A stretch of 64,000 nucleotides of DNA from Gordoniibacillus chartarius (GTDB lineage: Bacteria; Bacillota; Bacilli; Paenibacillales; NBRC-103111): positions 46,258 through 110,257 of the forward strand of contig NZ_JBHLWN010000024.1 of assembly GCF_042432825.1 (NCBI RefSeq), in the 5' to 3' direction. The position numbers and the translations under genes are program-made. Each line of letters opens with the position of its first letter. The stretch's first letter is position 1. Positions 42,035-51,814 of this stretch are shown one piece after another. Under the pieces are notes generated by a model, which made no database searches, was not told the origin of the DNA, and worked only from the letters and a program-made list of their open reading frames with translations.

Positions 42035-44305
42035 ATGAAGCGGTTTCCGATGATGCTTCAACTGGCTTTGATCCTGTTCTGTGTTATGGCCGTTCCTACG
42101 GCGATCTTAACATGGTACAGCGGCGACCAAATTTTGCGGAATTCCGAGCGCGCCATTGCGGAATCGTCGCTCGCCGGATTGAACGTCAGCCGCAGTCTCA
42201 ACGAAAATGCGCTGAACGTCATCGCCCAGAACACGATACGTCTCGCCGATACCCATAGCTTCGACCGGATCCGCCCGTACCAAACGTTTGCCGAGCTCAA
42301 CTCGAATTTCAACAATGTGAGCAACGCGTTTGCGGTGCATCAGGATCTGTTGAATTTAAATAAAATTGGCGACGGCATCTATTCCTCATTCTTTTACCTC
42401 AGCGATTCGGACTATGTGGTGTCAACGGACAAAGGCATAACGACGCTTGAGGGGTACGAGTCCATCGATTGGATGCAGAAGGCGCTTGCAGAGCGAAGCG
42501 GAATTGCCGGCGTCTGGTATCCGCGCAAGCTGGAATCCGGTGTACATGTCGTATCGTATGTGCTTCCGCTGAACCGCCTCTCCACAACGACGCGCGGCAC
42601 GATTGTCGTGAATATGCGGGAAAGTCAGCTTGAGAACTATTTGCGTTCGTCGGGGACAAGCGAGCAGGCTTATTTGCTCATGGATTCGAACGGCACGATC
42701 ATCTCCCACAATGACAAGAGCTTGCTGCTCAAGAACGGCGGCGAGGAGCCGTTTATTCGAGAGATTCTGGACAATCCGTCATCGGAGGGGTATACGTTCC
42801 AAGAGCTTAAGGATGGGCGGCTGCTTTATACGTGGTCCAGGTCGGAGCTGTTCGGGTGGATCAACGTGAACGTTTACTCCGTCCATGAATTGATGACCAA
42901 GACTCATACCTTGCAGAGAAATATTATTATCCTTACCGCCGTCATTATTTTTGCCGGGACCGTGCTGACCGTCTTTCTTGCGACATGGTTGTCGAAGCCG
43001 GCGAGAGAGCTCGTCCGTACGCTGCGCAGGCATGGCAAGCTCGGGATCGAGGGCAGGAATGAACTCGCTTATCTCAACGCAGCATTCCGTCGAATGCAGG
43101 AAGAAGGGGAGGATCTTCAAAGACTGCTGAATGTTCGCGAACAGGATTCCCGCAGCTTGGCGATCCATAATCTGCTGCAGGGCGAACCGACTCCGCAGGC
43201 AGCCGAGATGTTCCCGGCCCCGTATTTCCTGGTCGCCGTCGTCTCTATAGATCGATACAGGAAGTATGTGAACAAGAACAATCCGGAGACACGCAGCTAC
43301 CATCGGTATTTGCTTATCTCCAATTGTGAGAGCTTGTTCCCGGAGGACGTATATGCACGATGCATATACCAAGGAGACGGGTGCTTCGTGATCGTCATCA
43401 ACTACGGACAGGCGGAATATGAAAGCGAGGGCGCCGGCATCCATGCCGCGCTCGGCAGCATTCGGGACGAAGCGGCGGCACTGCTGGACCATTCCGTCAC
43501 AATCGGCGTAAGCAGTCCGACAGATATGAACGACACGATCCCGGACCGCGTCGTCGAAGCGATGGAGGTCATTAAGCATCGCATGATCGCGGGAAGCGGC
43601 GGCATTACGTACTGGAAGGCGAAGGACGGGCGCGACAAAAAATATATTTATCCCGCAAACAGCGAAAGGCGGATTCTCAACTTCCTGGATCACGGCGATC
43701 TCGATAGCATTATCAAAGAATTGGACATCATTGGCGGTGAAATCCGTTCAGCCGAATATATCTCTTACGATAATATATTATTTATTTACAATCAGTTGGC
43801 CGGCGTAACCATCAGGCATCTTCGAGAAAATAATGTGAGTACGGCGCGAATATTCGCGGGAAGAGGGAATATATACGCCGCTCTGGCTTCGATCGATACG
43901 CTTGACGAGCTGGAAGAATATCTTCGTGAATTTTATGGCGAGATCGTGCAGTACCTTGCCCGTACTCCAGGCGAAGCCAACAATTATGGCGAGCGCATTA
44001 TTGCTTATTTGAATGAGCACTACCGTGACGAAATCGTCTTTGAAGAGATGGCGAAGGAAATCGGCATCAGCTACTCCTATATGCGCAAGATTGTGTACGA
44101 GATTACAGGCATAAGCCTGATCGATTACCTCAATCTGCTGCGAATCGAGAAGGCGAAGCAGCTGCTCGTGGAATCTAAGCTGACGATCGCGCAGATTGCG
44201 TTAGAGGTCGGGTACTTCAACGTGCAAAGCTTCAACCGGTTTTTCCGCAAATTCGAAGGCATGCCTCCAAGCAGCTACAAGGCGGCGAAGTCGAAAACAT
44301 CGTGA
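42035..44305 (+). CDS. Membrane AraC-family regulator (YesN type) with extracellular sensor domain
   Basis: 756 residues. A membrane segment (about 7-28), an extracytoplasmic Cache-like sensor of about 265 residues and a second membrane segment (about 295-317) lead to a cytoplasmic middle region. The C terminus holds an AraC HTH pair (about 655-750) with EMAKEIGISYSYMRKIVYEITG and the second-helix region IALEVGYFNVQSFNRFFRKFEG. Such proteins sense extracellular sugars or the binding protein and activate the adjacent ABC operon, which begins 280 bases downstream after a terminator. Ribosome binding site GGGGGG. Confidence 0.85.
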   Translation: MKRFPMMLQLALILFCVMAVPTAILTWYSGDQILRNSERAIAESSLAGLNVSRSLNENALNVIAQNTIRLADTHSFDRIRPYQTFAELNSNFNNVSNAFAVHQDLLNLNKIGDGIYSSFFYLSDSDYVVSTDKGITTLEGYESIDWMQKALAERSGIAGVWYPRKLESGVHVVSYVLPLNRLSTTTRGTIVVNMRESQLENYLRSSGTSEQAYLLMDSNGTIISHNDKSLLLKNGGEEPFIREILDNPSSEGYTFQELKDGRLLYTWSRSELFGWINVNVYSVHELMTKTHTLQRNIIILTAVIIFAGTVLTVFLATWLSKPARELVRTLRRHGKLGIEGRNELAYLNAAFRRMQEEGEDLQRLLNVREQDSRSLAIHNLLQGEPTPQAAEMFPAPYFLVAVVSIDRYRKYVNKNNPETRSYHRYLLISNCESLFPEDVYARCIYQGDGCFVIVINYGQAEYESEGAGIHAALGSIRDEAAALLDHSVTIGVSSPTDMNDTIPDRVVEAMEVIKHRMIAGSGGITYWKAKDGRDKKYIYPANSERRILNFLDHGDLDSIIKELDIIGGEIRSAEYISYDNILFIYNQLAGVTIRHLRENNVSTARIFAGRGNIYAALASIDTLDELEEYLREFYGEIVQYLARTPGEANNYGERIIAYLNEHYRDEIVFEEMAKEIGISYSYMRKIVYEITGISLIDYLNLLRIEKAKQLLVESKLTIAQIALEVGYFNVQSFNRFFRKFEGMPPSSYKAAKSKTS

Positions 44306-44349
44306 AGCGTGTAACGAGCCGCTGTTATTCTTGAATAACGGATACATCG

Positions 44350-44396
44350 AAGCTGCCTTTTCTGCCATTGGTGCGGAATAAGGCAGCTTAATTTTT
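44350..44396 (+). terminator. Rho-independent terminator after the AraC-type regulator
   Basis: AAGCTGCCTT pairs with AAGGCAGCTT around a loop of about 20 bases, followed by AATTTTT. A separate perfect palindrome, GTTATTC-TT-GAATAAC (44324-44339), lies just before it and could be an operator for the downstream ABC genes or part of the terminator region. The rest of 44306-44585 shows no gene. Confidence 0.75.
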
Positions 44397-44585
44397 GATC
44401 ATACCCATCAGAATTGATTATTTGAGCGCTTCGGAATGGCGAAATGGCAGCGGAACTATCAAAAATGATGAGGAATATCAATACTCACGATTTACCGGGA
44501 GGCCGAGGGAGCGGTATGATGAGACCAACCTGGATGGAACCAATGACAACAACAACCGGGGCATATCGCAACAGGAGGTGAGATT

Positions 44586-45554
44586 GTGAAAACGCTAACG
44601 GATTCTGCCGCCCAAAATGAAACCGCTTTAAAGCTGTCCAAAGCCAATAAGTATGGAGCGCTTTACTTTCTGCGGCGCGATTGGCAGCTCTACGCGCTGC
44701 TGCTGCTGCCTCTGGCTATGGTGCTGGTCTTCAAGTATGCATCGATGTTCGGCCTCACGATCGCATTCCAAAACTATAAGATTGCGAAGGGCTTCTGGGG
44801 CAGCGAATGGGTCGGATTTGAGGTGTTTCAACAAATTTTCTCCAAGCCCGACTTCAGCCGCGCCATTCGGAATACGCTGATGCTGAACATTTTGGACTTG
44901 ATTTTCAGCTTTACGGCGCCGATTGTGCTCGCTTTATTGCTCAATGAGGTCAAGAGTCTCATGTTCAAGCGCGTGAATCAGACGCTCCTCTACTTGCCGC
45001 ACTTCTTGTCCTGGGTTATTATCGGCGCTATCGCCTATCAGCTCTTAAGCGAAGGCACAGGCATGGTGAATAATGTCATTGAGCAATTGGGGGGCGTACG
45101 GATCCCGTTCCTGCAGGAGGATACCAATTGGCTGATCAGTTATTTGCTCATCGGCGTATGGCAGAGCATGGGATGGGGCACGATCATCTATCTGGCCGCC
45201 ATGAGCGGCATTAACCCGGAGCTGTATGAAGCGGCGATCGTCGACGGCGCAGGCAGATGGAGAAAGATGTGGAACGTGACGCTGCCTTCGATCCGAATGA
45301 CGATCGTGACCTTGCTGATCTTGAGCTTGGGCAATGTGATGGGCGGTTCCTTCGAGCGGATCCTCGCCTTGCAGAACAAGGCGACCACCGAATTCACCAC
45401 CACCATACCGGTATTGGTATACCGCTGGGGCATTGAGAGCGGCGACTTCAGCCGCGCGACCGCACTCGGGCTGTTTCAATCCGTCATCGGGCTCGTCCTC
45501 GTCTTGATCGCCGACCGGATCGCGAAGAAGCTGGGTGAAGACGGATTGATTTAG
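44586..45554 (+). CDS. Carbohydrate ABC transporter permease (LplB type)
   Basis: 322 residues, six predicted membrane segments. The ATPase-contacting EAA loop reads YEAAIVDGAGRWRKMWNVTLPSI in pieces (EAA, then DGAG, then LPSI). The LplB group imports complex oligosaccharides and works with a separately encoded MsmX-like ATPase; indeed no ATPase gene is present in the triad. GTG start after CAGGAGGTGA. First gene of a three-gene operon. Confidence 0.88.
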   Translation: MKTLTDSAAQNETALKLSKANKYGALYFLRRDWQLYALLLLPLAMVLVFKYASMFGLTIAFQNYKIAKGFWGSEWVGFEVFQQIFSKPDFSRAIRNTLMLNILDLIFSFTAPIVLALLLNEVKSLMFKRVNQTLLYLPHFLSWVIIGAIAYQLLSEGTGMVNNVIEQLGGVRIPFLQEDTNWLISYLLIGVWQSMGWGTIIYLAAMSGINPELYEAAIVDGAGRWRKMWNVTLPSIRMTIVTLLILSLGNVMGGSFERILALQNKATTEFTTTIPVLVYRWGIESGDFSRATALGLFQSVIGLVLVLIADRIAKKLGEDGLI

Positions 45555-45568
45555 AAAGGAGGCGAACC

Positions 45569-46471
45569 ATGAAAACAACTGCTCTTGGCACTTATACCGT
45601 ACGGCGTCGATCGCGCTTTGATATCTGGGATGTGCTGATCTACCTCACCTTGATTGCGGCCTCCCTGGTTTGCTTGCTGCCGTTCGTGCATGTGGTCGCA
45701 AAATCGTTAAGCAATGACGCCTATGTAATCGCTAACAAGGTGTATCTCTGGCCTGCCGGCTTAACCTTCGAGGCTTACGGAAAAATTTTTGCCGACGCAA
45801 GCATCCTAAGATCGCTATACGTATCCATTATCGTCACGGTGCTGTTTACGATTCTTGGGATGATCGTAACGATTTGCGCGGCTTACCCGCTATCGCGCAA
45901 GCAGCTCAAGGGCCGTACGGCGCTGACCTTTATCTTTGTGTTCACCTTGTACTTCAGCGGCGGGATCATTCCCGACTACATGCTGATTAACAGCCTGGGC
46001 ATGCTGGACACGATTTGGTCTCTCATTTTGCCGCTTTCGTTTAGCGCCTTCAACATGCTGATCTTAAAGACCGCGATTTCGAGCAGCATTCCGGTCAGCC
46101 TGGAGGAATCGGCGCGCATCGATGGAGCCGGACATTTCCGAATTCTGTTCAGCATCGTGCTTCCGCTCTGCAAGCCGATCCTTGCGACGCTTTCCTTATT
46201 TTACGCAGTCGGCCGCTGGAATGCTTACCAAGATGCCTTATTTTACATTAAAATGAATACGGATCTGAGGCCTTTGCAGCTGAAGCTGTATTACCTGGTT
46301 ATCCAGGCCAGCGAAAGCTTCCAGCTTGAGGCAACGAATGTGTCGCTTAGCAATCCCGAGGTGCTTAAGGCTTCGGTCGTTGTCTTCGCGACGCTCCCGA
46401 TCATCTGCGTTTATCCGTTTATTCAGAAGTATTTTGTCCAAGGAGCAATGCTTGGAGCCGTCAAGGAGTAA
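45569..46471 (+). CDS. Carbohydrate ABC transporter permease (YtcP/LplC type)
   Basis: 300 residues, six membrane segments. The EAA loop is EESARIDGAGHFRI ending IVLPLCKP. It forms the heteromeric channel with the permease 15 bases upstream. AAAGGAGG precedes the ATG. The C-terminal YFVQGAMLGAVKE is typical of this group. Confidence 0.88.
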   Translation: MKTTALGTYTVRRRSRFDIWDVLIYLTLIAASLVCLLPFVHVVAKSLSNDAYVIANKVYLWPAGLTFEAYGKIFADASILRSLYVSIIVTVLFTILGMIVTICAAYPLSRKQLKGRTALTFIFVFTLYFSGGIIPDYMLINSLGMLDTIWSLILPLSFSAFNMLILKTAISSSIPVSLEESARIDGAGHFRILFSIVLPLCKPILATLSLFYAVGRWNAYQDALFYIKMNTDLRPLQLKLYYLVIQASESFQLEATNVSLSNPEVLKASVVVFATLPIICVYPFIQKYFVQGAMLGAVKE

Positions 46472-46517
46472 GCTTTGGCGGCTATAGCATATAAACTAAT
46501 GATATGGGGGAATTGCG

Positions 46518-48143
46518 ATGCGTAAATTGAAAGTGCTTCCATTGTTATTAGCATCTGTGATGAGTGTCGGTCTATTGGCTGGCTGCACGGGCAAAGCCGA
46601 GAACGAAGCGTCTCCGTCTGCAGGCAATACGGGAACTTCGAGCCAGAGCTCGAATGATTACTCGAAAGGCTTTCCCGAGAAGGTCAGCCTCGATATTCCG
46701 GTTTATGAACGCGCTTTCGAAGGCTGGAATGTCGCCGACAACTTCTATACGCGCTATGTTCAGAAGGAATTCGGAGACAAATTCAACATCAAAGTCAATT
46801 TCATCCCGATTACGCGAACCAACGAAGTAAGGGATTTCGAACAGCTGCTTGCCGCCAACAAGGCGCCGGATATTATTTTCCACTATGACATGCCCCAGGC
46901 CCTTAACTACTACGGCGAGGGTGTCCTGCAGCAGCTGAATTACGATGAGGTTGCCAAGTATGCGCCGACCTATTGGAAGAAGATGAGCAAAACCATTGAA
47001 CAATACGGCTCCGTTGACGGAAAGAAAACGTTCGTCTTCGCCGCACGTCCGAACTATAATAACTGGGTTACGATTGTCCGGAAGGACTGGGTCGAGAAGG
47101 TCGGCATGAAGGTGGAGGATCTGACGTCGCTCGAGAAGACCAATGAAATGCTCATGAAATGGAAGCAAGCGGGACTCGGTACCTTAAGCGGTGCCTTAAC
47201 CAGAAACTCCTTCAATTACAGCTATGCCTTCCGGGATTGGCCGATCGATCCGAAGTACCGCGCGCTTTATTCCGATCTCGCGGTCGCGGATTTCACGACC
47301 GCGGATACGGAGCGCTGGCTGCGCAACTTAAACTATCAATATCATAACGGTCTTATCGATAAGGAGTTCTATCTGCGCGACGATGAAGCTAAGGTGAAGG
47401 CTCAGTTCGTTGCGGGCAAGACAGGCACGTTCGGATTCTATATGGCCAGCAATACCGACGTGTTCAGCGCAACGCTGAAGAACAATCCGGATGCCCAATT
47501 CGACGTGCTGCCTCCTGATTGGGGCGTTCCGCAAGGACGCAAGCCGCAAGGTCGCGCCGACTGGCCGTTTGGACTGATCATGGGCATTAATCACAAATCG
47601 TCGGAGATGGAGCGCGCAGCCGTCTGGATGTATCTGGAGTGGCTGAGCCAGCCGCAGAACTTGTTCTTCATGCAGAACGGCGTCGAAGGCCAGAACTATA
47701 CGCTCGATGCCGACGGCTTGCCGGTGAAGAAAGCGGATTTCAAAGGCGAATCGAAGCTTTCCCAGAACAACAACAAAGACTACTGGGCGCTTGTGACCGA
47801 AATTGCGGAATTTAATACGCCGGAATTAACAAGAAAGGCGAACCTGCGTAACTGGGCGCCTGCCGGATACGAGCAGCTCGCTGATAAGATGATCAAATAC
47901 TGGGATCAAACTGCTGAATATCGTACGCCGGACGCGATGTTCACCGTTGTACTCAAGAAGGTGAGCGAGTATAAGGCGGACCTGAACGCTCTCTTCCAAG
48001 AGCAGTATTTGAAGGTTGTCATGGCTTCCCCGGATAAGTTCGATGCGGTGTATGCGGAGGCCAAGAAAAAGTTCCTCGAAGCCGGCTATCAAGAAATATT
48101 GGATGAGAAGCAAAAGGCGATCGACGCGAAACAATTCAAGTAA
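46518..48143 (+). CDS. Extracellular sugar-binding lipoprotein (LipO/YtcQ type)
   Basis: 541 residues. Signal peptide with lipobox LLAGC (Cys23), then a Ser/Asn-rich tether. The large size and the YERAFEGWNVADNFYTRYVQ opening match binding proteins of the LplA/YtcQ type, which capture oligosaccharides, often from plant polysaccharides. Third gene of the permease operon, and followed by a strong terminator. The glycan is not identifiable. Confidence 0.87.
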   Translation: MRKLKVLPLLLASVMSVGLLAGCTGKAENEASPSAGNTGTSSQSSNDYSKGFPEKVSLDIPVYERAFEGWNVADNFYTRYVQKEFGDKFNIKVNFIPITRTNEVRDFEQLLAANKAPDIIFHYDMPQALNYYGEGVLQQLNYDEVAKYAPTYWKKMSKTIEQYGSVDGKKTFVFAARPNYNNWVTIVRKDWVEKVGMKVEDLTSLEKTNEMLMKWKQAGLGTLSGALTRNSFNYSYAFRDWPIDPKYRALYSDLAVADFTTADTERWLRNLNYQYHNGLIDKEFYLRDDEAKVKAQFVAGKTGTFGFYMASNTDVFSATLKNNPDAQFDVLPPDWGVPQGRKPQGRADWPFGLIMGINHKSSEMERAAVWMYLEWLSQPQNLFFMQNGVEGQNYTLDADGLPVKKADFKGESKLSQNNNKDYWALVTEIAEFNTPELTRKANLRNWAPAGYEQLADKMIKYWDQTAEYRTPDAMFTVVLKKVSEYKADLNALFQEQYLKVVMASPDKFDAVYAEAKKKFLEAGYQEILDEKQKAIDAKQFK

Positions 48144-48177
48144 TCGGGATGCCTTGACGAAAAATTAATATGAATTC

Positions 48178-48211
48178 GAAACCGCTCCTGCCAACGGAGC
48201 GGTTTCTTTTG
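48178..48211 (+). terminator. Rho-independent terminator after the first sugar ABC operon
   Basis: GAAACCGCTCC pairs with GGAGCGGTTTC around a seven-base loop, followed by TTTTGTT. Confidence 0.88.
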
Positions 48212-48267
48212 TTAGAATGGAATCGTTACGATGACTTTCATCGGCTGGTGAAAATGGAGGGCAAACC

Positions 48268-49080
48268 GTGAGAATAGGCGTTATTTCCGATTTGCATGTC
48301 GATGTGAACGAGCTTAAGGGGGAGCCCCCGATTGAAGAGGCGCTGATTGAAGTGACAGCGGAAACCGGTCTTGACATTCTGGTGATTGCCGGAGATATTT
48401 CAAGCGATGCCGGCCGAAGTCTCGCTGTGCTGCACAAGCTGCGGGACCGATGCGGAATTCCCGTACTATTTGTCCCTGGAAATCACGACTATTGGAGCAG
48501 AGGGAACGATACGGAGGATACGTGGCGGCTGTACCGGCAATTTCAAACGTTCGAGGGGTGCCTTTGCGAAAAGCCTTACGAATTGGAGAACGGATGGGTC
48601 ATTGTCGGCAGCTCGGGCTGGTACGATTACACGATGGGAGAACCTGACTATACGGTTGAAGAATTCGATCGGATGCAGGCGATGGACAGGATCTGGCAGG
48701 ACAGCCTGTTTGTGAATTGGGGAATGAGCAATCGGGACGTTCACCGTTATTTCCACGAACGAATCGAACGCGATTTAACGGCGTATCGCGGCAGGCCGGC
48801 GATCATGGTCACCCATATGCTGGCCCATCCGTATTTTAAGGTGCCGATGCCGAATCCGTTGTGGGCGTATTTTAACGCTTTTTTGGGCAGTGTCGAGTAT
48901 GCAGACTTATACCGGAGCTTCGGCGTGCGCTATGGCGTCATGGGCCATGTTCATTACCGCAAAACCTATACCGATCAAGGGACCGAGATGATTTGCGCTT
49001 GCCTCGGATACCGCAAGGAATGGCGCCAAGCCTCTGTGGTGAAGGAGATTCGCAGCTGTCTGAAGCTGATCACGCTTTAA
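48268..49080 (+). CDS. Calcineurin-type metallophosphoesterase
   Basis: 270 residues. The five metal-binding blocks are in order: ISDLHVD, VIAGDIS, VPGNHDYW, VTHML and MGHVHYR. Cytoplasmic by lack of signal. Substrates in this superfamily range from nucleotides to phosphoproteins and phosphodiesters, so no specific reaction can be given. GTG start about 15 bases after GGAGGG. It stands alone between a terminator and a gene fragment; a glycerophosphodiesterase lies downstream, which may hint at phosphodiester salvage. Confidence 0.82.
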   Translation: MRIGVISDLHVDVNELKGEPPIEEALIEVTAETGLDILVIAGDISSDAGRSLAVLHKLRDRCGIPVLFVPGNHDYWSRGNDTEDTWRLYRQFQTFEGCLCEKPYELENGWVIVGSSGWYDYTMGEPDYTVEEFDRMQAMDRIWQDSLFVNWGMSNRDVHRYFHERIERDLTAYRGRPAIMVTHMLAHPYFKVPMPNPLWAYFNAFLGSVEYADLYRSFGVRYGVMGHVHYRKTYTDQGTEMICACLGYRKEWRQASVVKEIRSCLKLITL

Positions 49081-49129
49081 GCGGAAACATACAGTTAGAC
49101 GAAATCCGCCTTCCAGTTCTTGTACGAAA

Positions 49130-49345
49130 AAATCACAGGAGCTTAGCGCAACTAACTATCTTACATTTTCGTTGTATAAATGGATAAATGTGGGGTCGAT
49201 CAAACCTGAGGTAGCGAAAGAAACTGTATTGATCAAATTCCCTTCAGCGGATTTCTTTTATATTGGAGATGGCTATTTGTTCTCTGGAAATCATCAACAA
49301 TATTATTCCGTCCCCAAAGACATCGAACATTTTACAAATAATTAA
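49130..49345 (+). pseudogene. Orphan C-terminal gene fragment in the 49081-49416 gap
   Basis: This frame is open from 49070 and reads as protein-like sequence from about 49130 to a TAA at 49343-49345. It includes TFSLYKWINVGSIKPEVAKE and SADFFYIGDGYLFSGNHQQY. No start codon with a ribosome binding site precedes it. The regular composition suggests the tail of a lost gene rather than chance. The family is not recognised. Apart from this, the 336-base gap shows nothing else. Confidence 0.3.
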
Positions 49346-49416
49346 TCTTCTTCTGAAGCCTACTTGATCATTGACCATTAACATGGTTAGGGACATGTAG
49401 AGCACAGGAGGACGTT

Positions 49417-50265
49417 ATGCTGAGGAAATTGAATATGCAGGCAGCTCTAGCCTTGGCGATGGTGCTGCTGACCGTAGTGCTGGCTGGCTGCGGACAACAA
49501 GCTCAAACCGTACAACAACAGGAGGATAAGAGCCGTGAGCTCGTCATGGCGCACCGCGGGAGCTCCGGCTCAGCCCCTGAGAACACGAAGGCGTCTGTCC
49601 TGAAGGCGATCGAGGACGGGGCAGGCTATGCTGAAATCGACGTGCAGGAGACCCGGGATGGGGTTGTCGTCCTGCTGCATGATGATAACCTGCGCCGAAC
49701 GGCGAATATCAACAAATCGATCTGGGAGATCGATTCGTCAGAGGCACTGAAGGCCGATGTAGGGGCGTGGTACAAGCCGAATTTTGCAGGAGAGACTTTG
49801 CCTGCGCTGGAAGAAATTATGAAGCTGGCCAAGGGCCGCATCAAGCTTAACATCGAGTTGAAACAGAATGGGCACCAGAAGCAGCTGGCGGAGAAGGTCG
49901 TTCACTTAATCGAAGCCAATCAATTCGCTAATGAATGTGTCGTCACTTCCATGGATTTGGGCCTCGTGAATACGGCAAAATCGCTGAACTCCAAACTCCA
50001 GGCAGGTTGGATTATCGATGCGAAGCAGCAAATCAACGATTCGATCTACGACATGAAGTTTGAGATATTAAGCGTGAAGAGCACATTGATCGACCAAGAC
50101 ATGATGAACAAGGCGAAGCAAAAGGGCAAGCGCGTGATGGCATGGACGGTGAACGATGATGCAACCGCTGAACGAATGCTCGCGCTGGGCATAGACGGCA
50201 TCATTACCAACTACCCGGATCGGGTCCTGAAGCTGATCGCGGAGCGCAAGCAGGCCGGCTCATAA
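49417..50265 (+). CDS. Glycerophosphodiester phosphodiesterase lipoprotein
   Basis: 282 residues. Lipoprotein signal with VLAGC (Cys25), so membrane-anchored outside the cell. The GDPD barrel shows MAHRGSSGSAPENT, the metal pair in YAEIDVQETRDG and the histidine in LLHDDNLRRT, plus AWTVND and GIDGIITNYPD at the end. It releases glycerol-3-phosphate from glycerophosphodiesters or lipoteichoic acid chains. AGGAGG precedes the ATG. Followed by a terminator, hence probably monocistronic. Confidence 0.9.
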   Translation: MLRKLNMQAALALAMVLLTVVLAGCGQQAQTVQQQEDKSRELVMAHRGSSGSAPENTKASVLKAIEDGAGYAEIDVQETRDGVVVLLHDDNLRRTANINKSIWEIDSSEALKADVGAWYKPNFAGETLPALEEIMKLAKGRIKLNIELKQNGHQKQLAEKVVHLIEANQFANECVVTSMDLGLVNTAKSLNSKLQAGWIIDAKQQINDSIYDMKFEILSVKSTLIDQDMMNKAKQKGKRVMAWTVNDDATAERMLALGIDGIITNYPDRVLKLIAERKQAGS

Positions 50266-50293
50266 GGATCGTGGAATCGGAATTTTAACCTGA

Positions 50294-50338
50294 AGCAGAG
50301 GCAACTTGGATGTAGATTTCAAGTGTCTCTGTTTTTTT
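50294..50338 (+). terminator. Rho-independent terminator after the glycerophosphodiesterase gene
   Basis: An imperfect stem (GCAGAGGCAACTTG against CAAGTGTCTCTG) is followed by seven T residues. Confidence 0.65.
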
Positions 50339-50414
50339 GTTTAGGAATTATTTGGTATTCATGATGTATAAATTAGACAGATGTTATTTTCTTGTGTAAT
50401 CAAGGGGGGATTGT

Positions 50415-51767
50415 ATGGAGACATCGAATAATCAGTTTCATGGCACAAGATGGCCGGCACTGAATGTTCCCCAGTACGACCCGCAGCATACACAGAAAGC
50501 TGCTCCGGACATATTTTCTCTTATTGCTAGGGAAATATGTTTAGGAAGACTATGTCACTTTTATTGGGCATCTTATGCGAATGATGGTAATTACAGGCTT
50601 GTACAGCTGTGTGGATTTGATGGTTATGCGGGAATGGTTTATATCAACGAAGTAACCGGGCAAGGCTATATGCCTGTCCAGATCCCGTATCCTTACTTGT
50701 CCGGCTTTCAGTACTTAGGCGCAACCCCATATTTGGCTCATCGTCAAGGCGAATTGTCAGAGCGCAGCAGCGTGACGACCAAGGAAACGATCGGCTACGT
50801 GTATGACGATGTACTGAAGCAAAGAATAGCGGTCTACAGGCTTCCTGGCAAAAAGGGAGTATTCTTTTCATCCAAATTGCATGTAGACGCAGATGGCGCT
50901 TATTGGGCTTACCATCCAAACGACTTGGGGAAAAAATGCAATGCCTACCCCAATGAGCCGGAGAAATGGATGGGGCTGGAGTGTTTGGCGCATGCAGGAA
51001 GTCCGGGCAATTGGTATGGCTTGGCGACGGACGTCCATGGCCGGCCATATATCCAAAGAAATACAGATCCCGCTCCGGGCTACTATGTTTCCCAAACAAC
51101 GCTTTCGGAGGCGGGACTGGAAAATAGAAATCCAAAAAAATACGTCGATGCCGAAACCATCCCTTATTTTGTACTTCCAGCCCCAGCATTCAAAAAATGG
51201 ATTGCAGGAGGGGCGAAAATCAACATTGGGGATCTTGGAGTTGTCATCAATCAAAGGAACGGCAAAATGGCCTTTGCGATATTTGCCGATACTTGGCCGC
51301 AAAGTGCAGGAAATCGATTAGGAGAAGGATCAATGGCTCTCGCATGCGCCCTGGGCCTTGGCCGTGATCCCAAATTACATGGCGGTACGGAACATGCTGA
51401 AATTATTTATCTTATCTTTCCGGGTTCCGGTAAAGGGCCGAATACATTAAGAACACTTGATGAAATCAATGAAGCTGGGTCGAAGGCATTGGAAGCATGG
51501 GGAGGAGTAGAGCAGCTGAGGGCTGTGGTATCCGTACCGGCTTCGATCTCCCTCGGGAAATGCCAACCCACTCTGCGGAAAGGGGAAAAGGGGGAATATG
51601 TGAAGAAGCTTCAAAAATCCCTCCAAACAGCCGGATTATATCCCGGAGAGATCCACGGTTATTTCGAAGATCAAACGGAGCTGGCGGTAAAGAAATTTCA
51701 ACGAGCGAATCGTTTGAATGAGAGCGGAACGGTTGACCAAGCGAGCTGGGACATTCTTGATCGGTAA
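50415..51767 (+). CDS. GH75 chitosanase-like protein with C-terminal peptidoglycan-binding domain
   Basis: 450 residues. Residues of about 140-370 carry the pattern of family GH75 chitosanases: YYVSQTTL, YVDAETIPYFVLP, GDLGVVIN, FAIFADTWPQ and LGEGSMALACALGLG, with likely catalytic Asp and Glu in DAETIP/FADTW and GEGS. A peptidoglycan-binding domain follows (about 388-450: LRKGEKGEYVKKLQKSLQTA, GTVDQASWDIL). No signal peptide is seen, unlike fungal secreted enzymes. Hydrolysis of chitosan or de-N-acetylated peptidoglycan or cortex is inferred. The start follows AAGGGGGG. Monocistronic, between two terminators. Confidence 0.65.
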   Translation: METSNNQFHGTRWPALNVPQYDPQHTQKAAPDIFSLIAREICLGRLCHFYWASYANDGNYRLVQLCGFDGYAGMVYINEVTGQGYMPVQIPYPYLSGFQYLGATPYLAHRQGELSERSSVTTKETIGYVYDDVLKQRIAVYRLPGKKGVFFSSKLHVDADGAYWAYHPNDLGKKCNAYPNEPEKWMGLECLAHAGSPGNWYGLATDVHGRPYIQRNTDPAPGYYVSQTTLSEAGLENRNPKKYVDAETIPYFVLPAPAFKKWIAGGAKINIGDLGVVINQRNGKMAFAIFADTWPQSAGNRLGEGSMALACALGLGRDPKLHGGTEHAEIIYLIFPGSGKGPNTLRTLDEINEAGSKALEAWGGVEQLRAVVSVPASISLGKCQPTLRKGEKGEYVKKLQKSLQTAGLYPGEIHGYFEDQTELAVKKFQRANRLNESGTVDQASWDILDR

Positions 51768-51785
51768 TTGTTGATACAGGAGTAT

Positions 51786-51814
51786 GGGCTGCTTCCTCGA
51801 AGCAGCTCTTTTTT
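51786..51814 (+). terminator. Rho-independent terminator after the GH75-like gene
   Basis: GGGCTGCTTC pairs with GAAGCAGCTC (one wobble) around a three-base loop, followed by six T residues. The 202 bases from 51815 to 52016 must hold the promoter of the next ABC operon; no confident hexamers were picked there. Confidence 0.8.
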
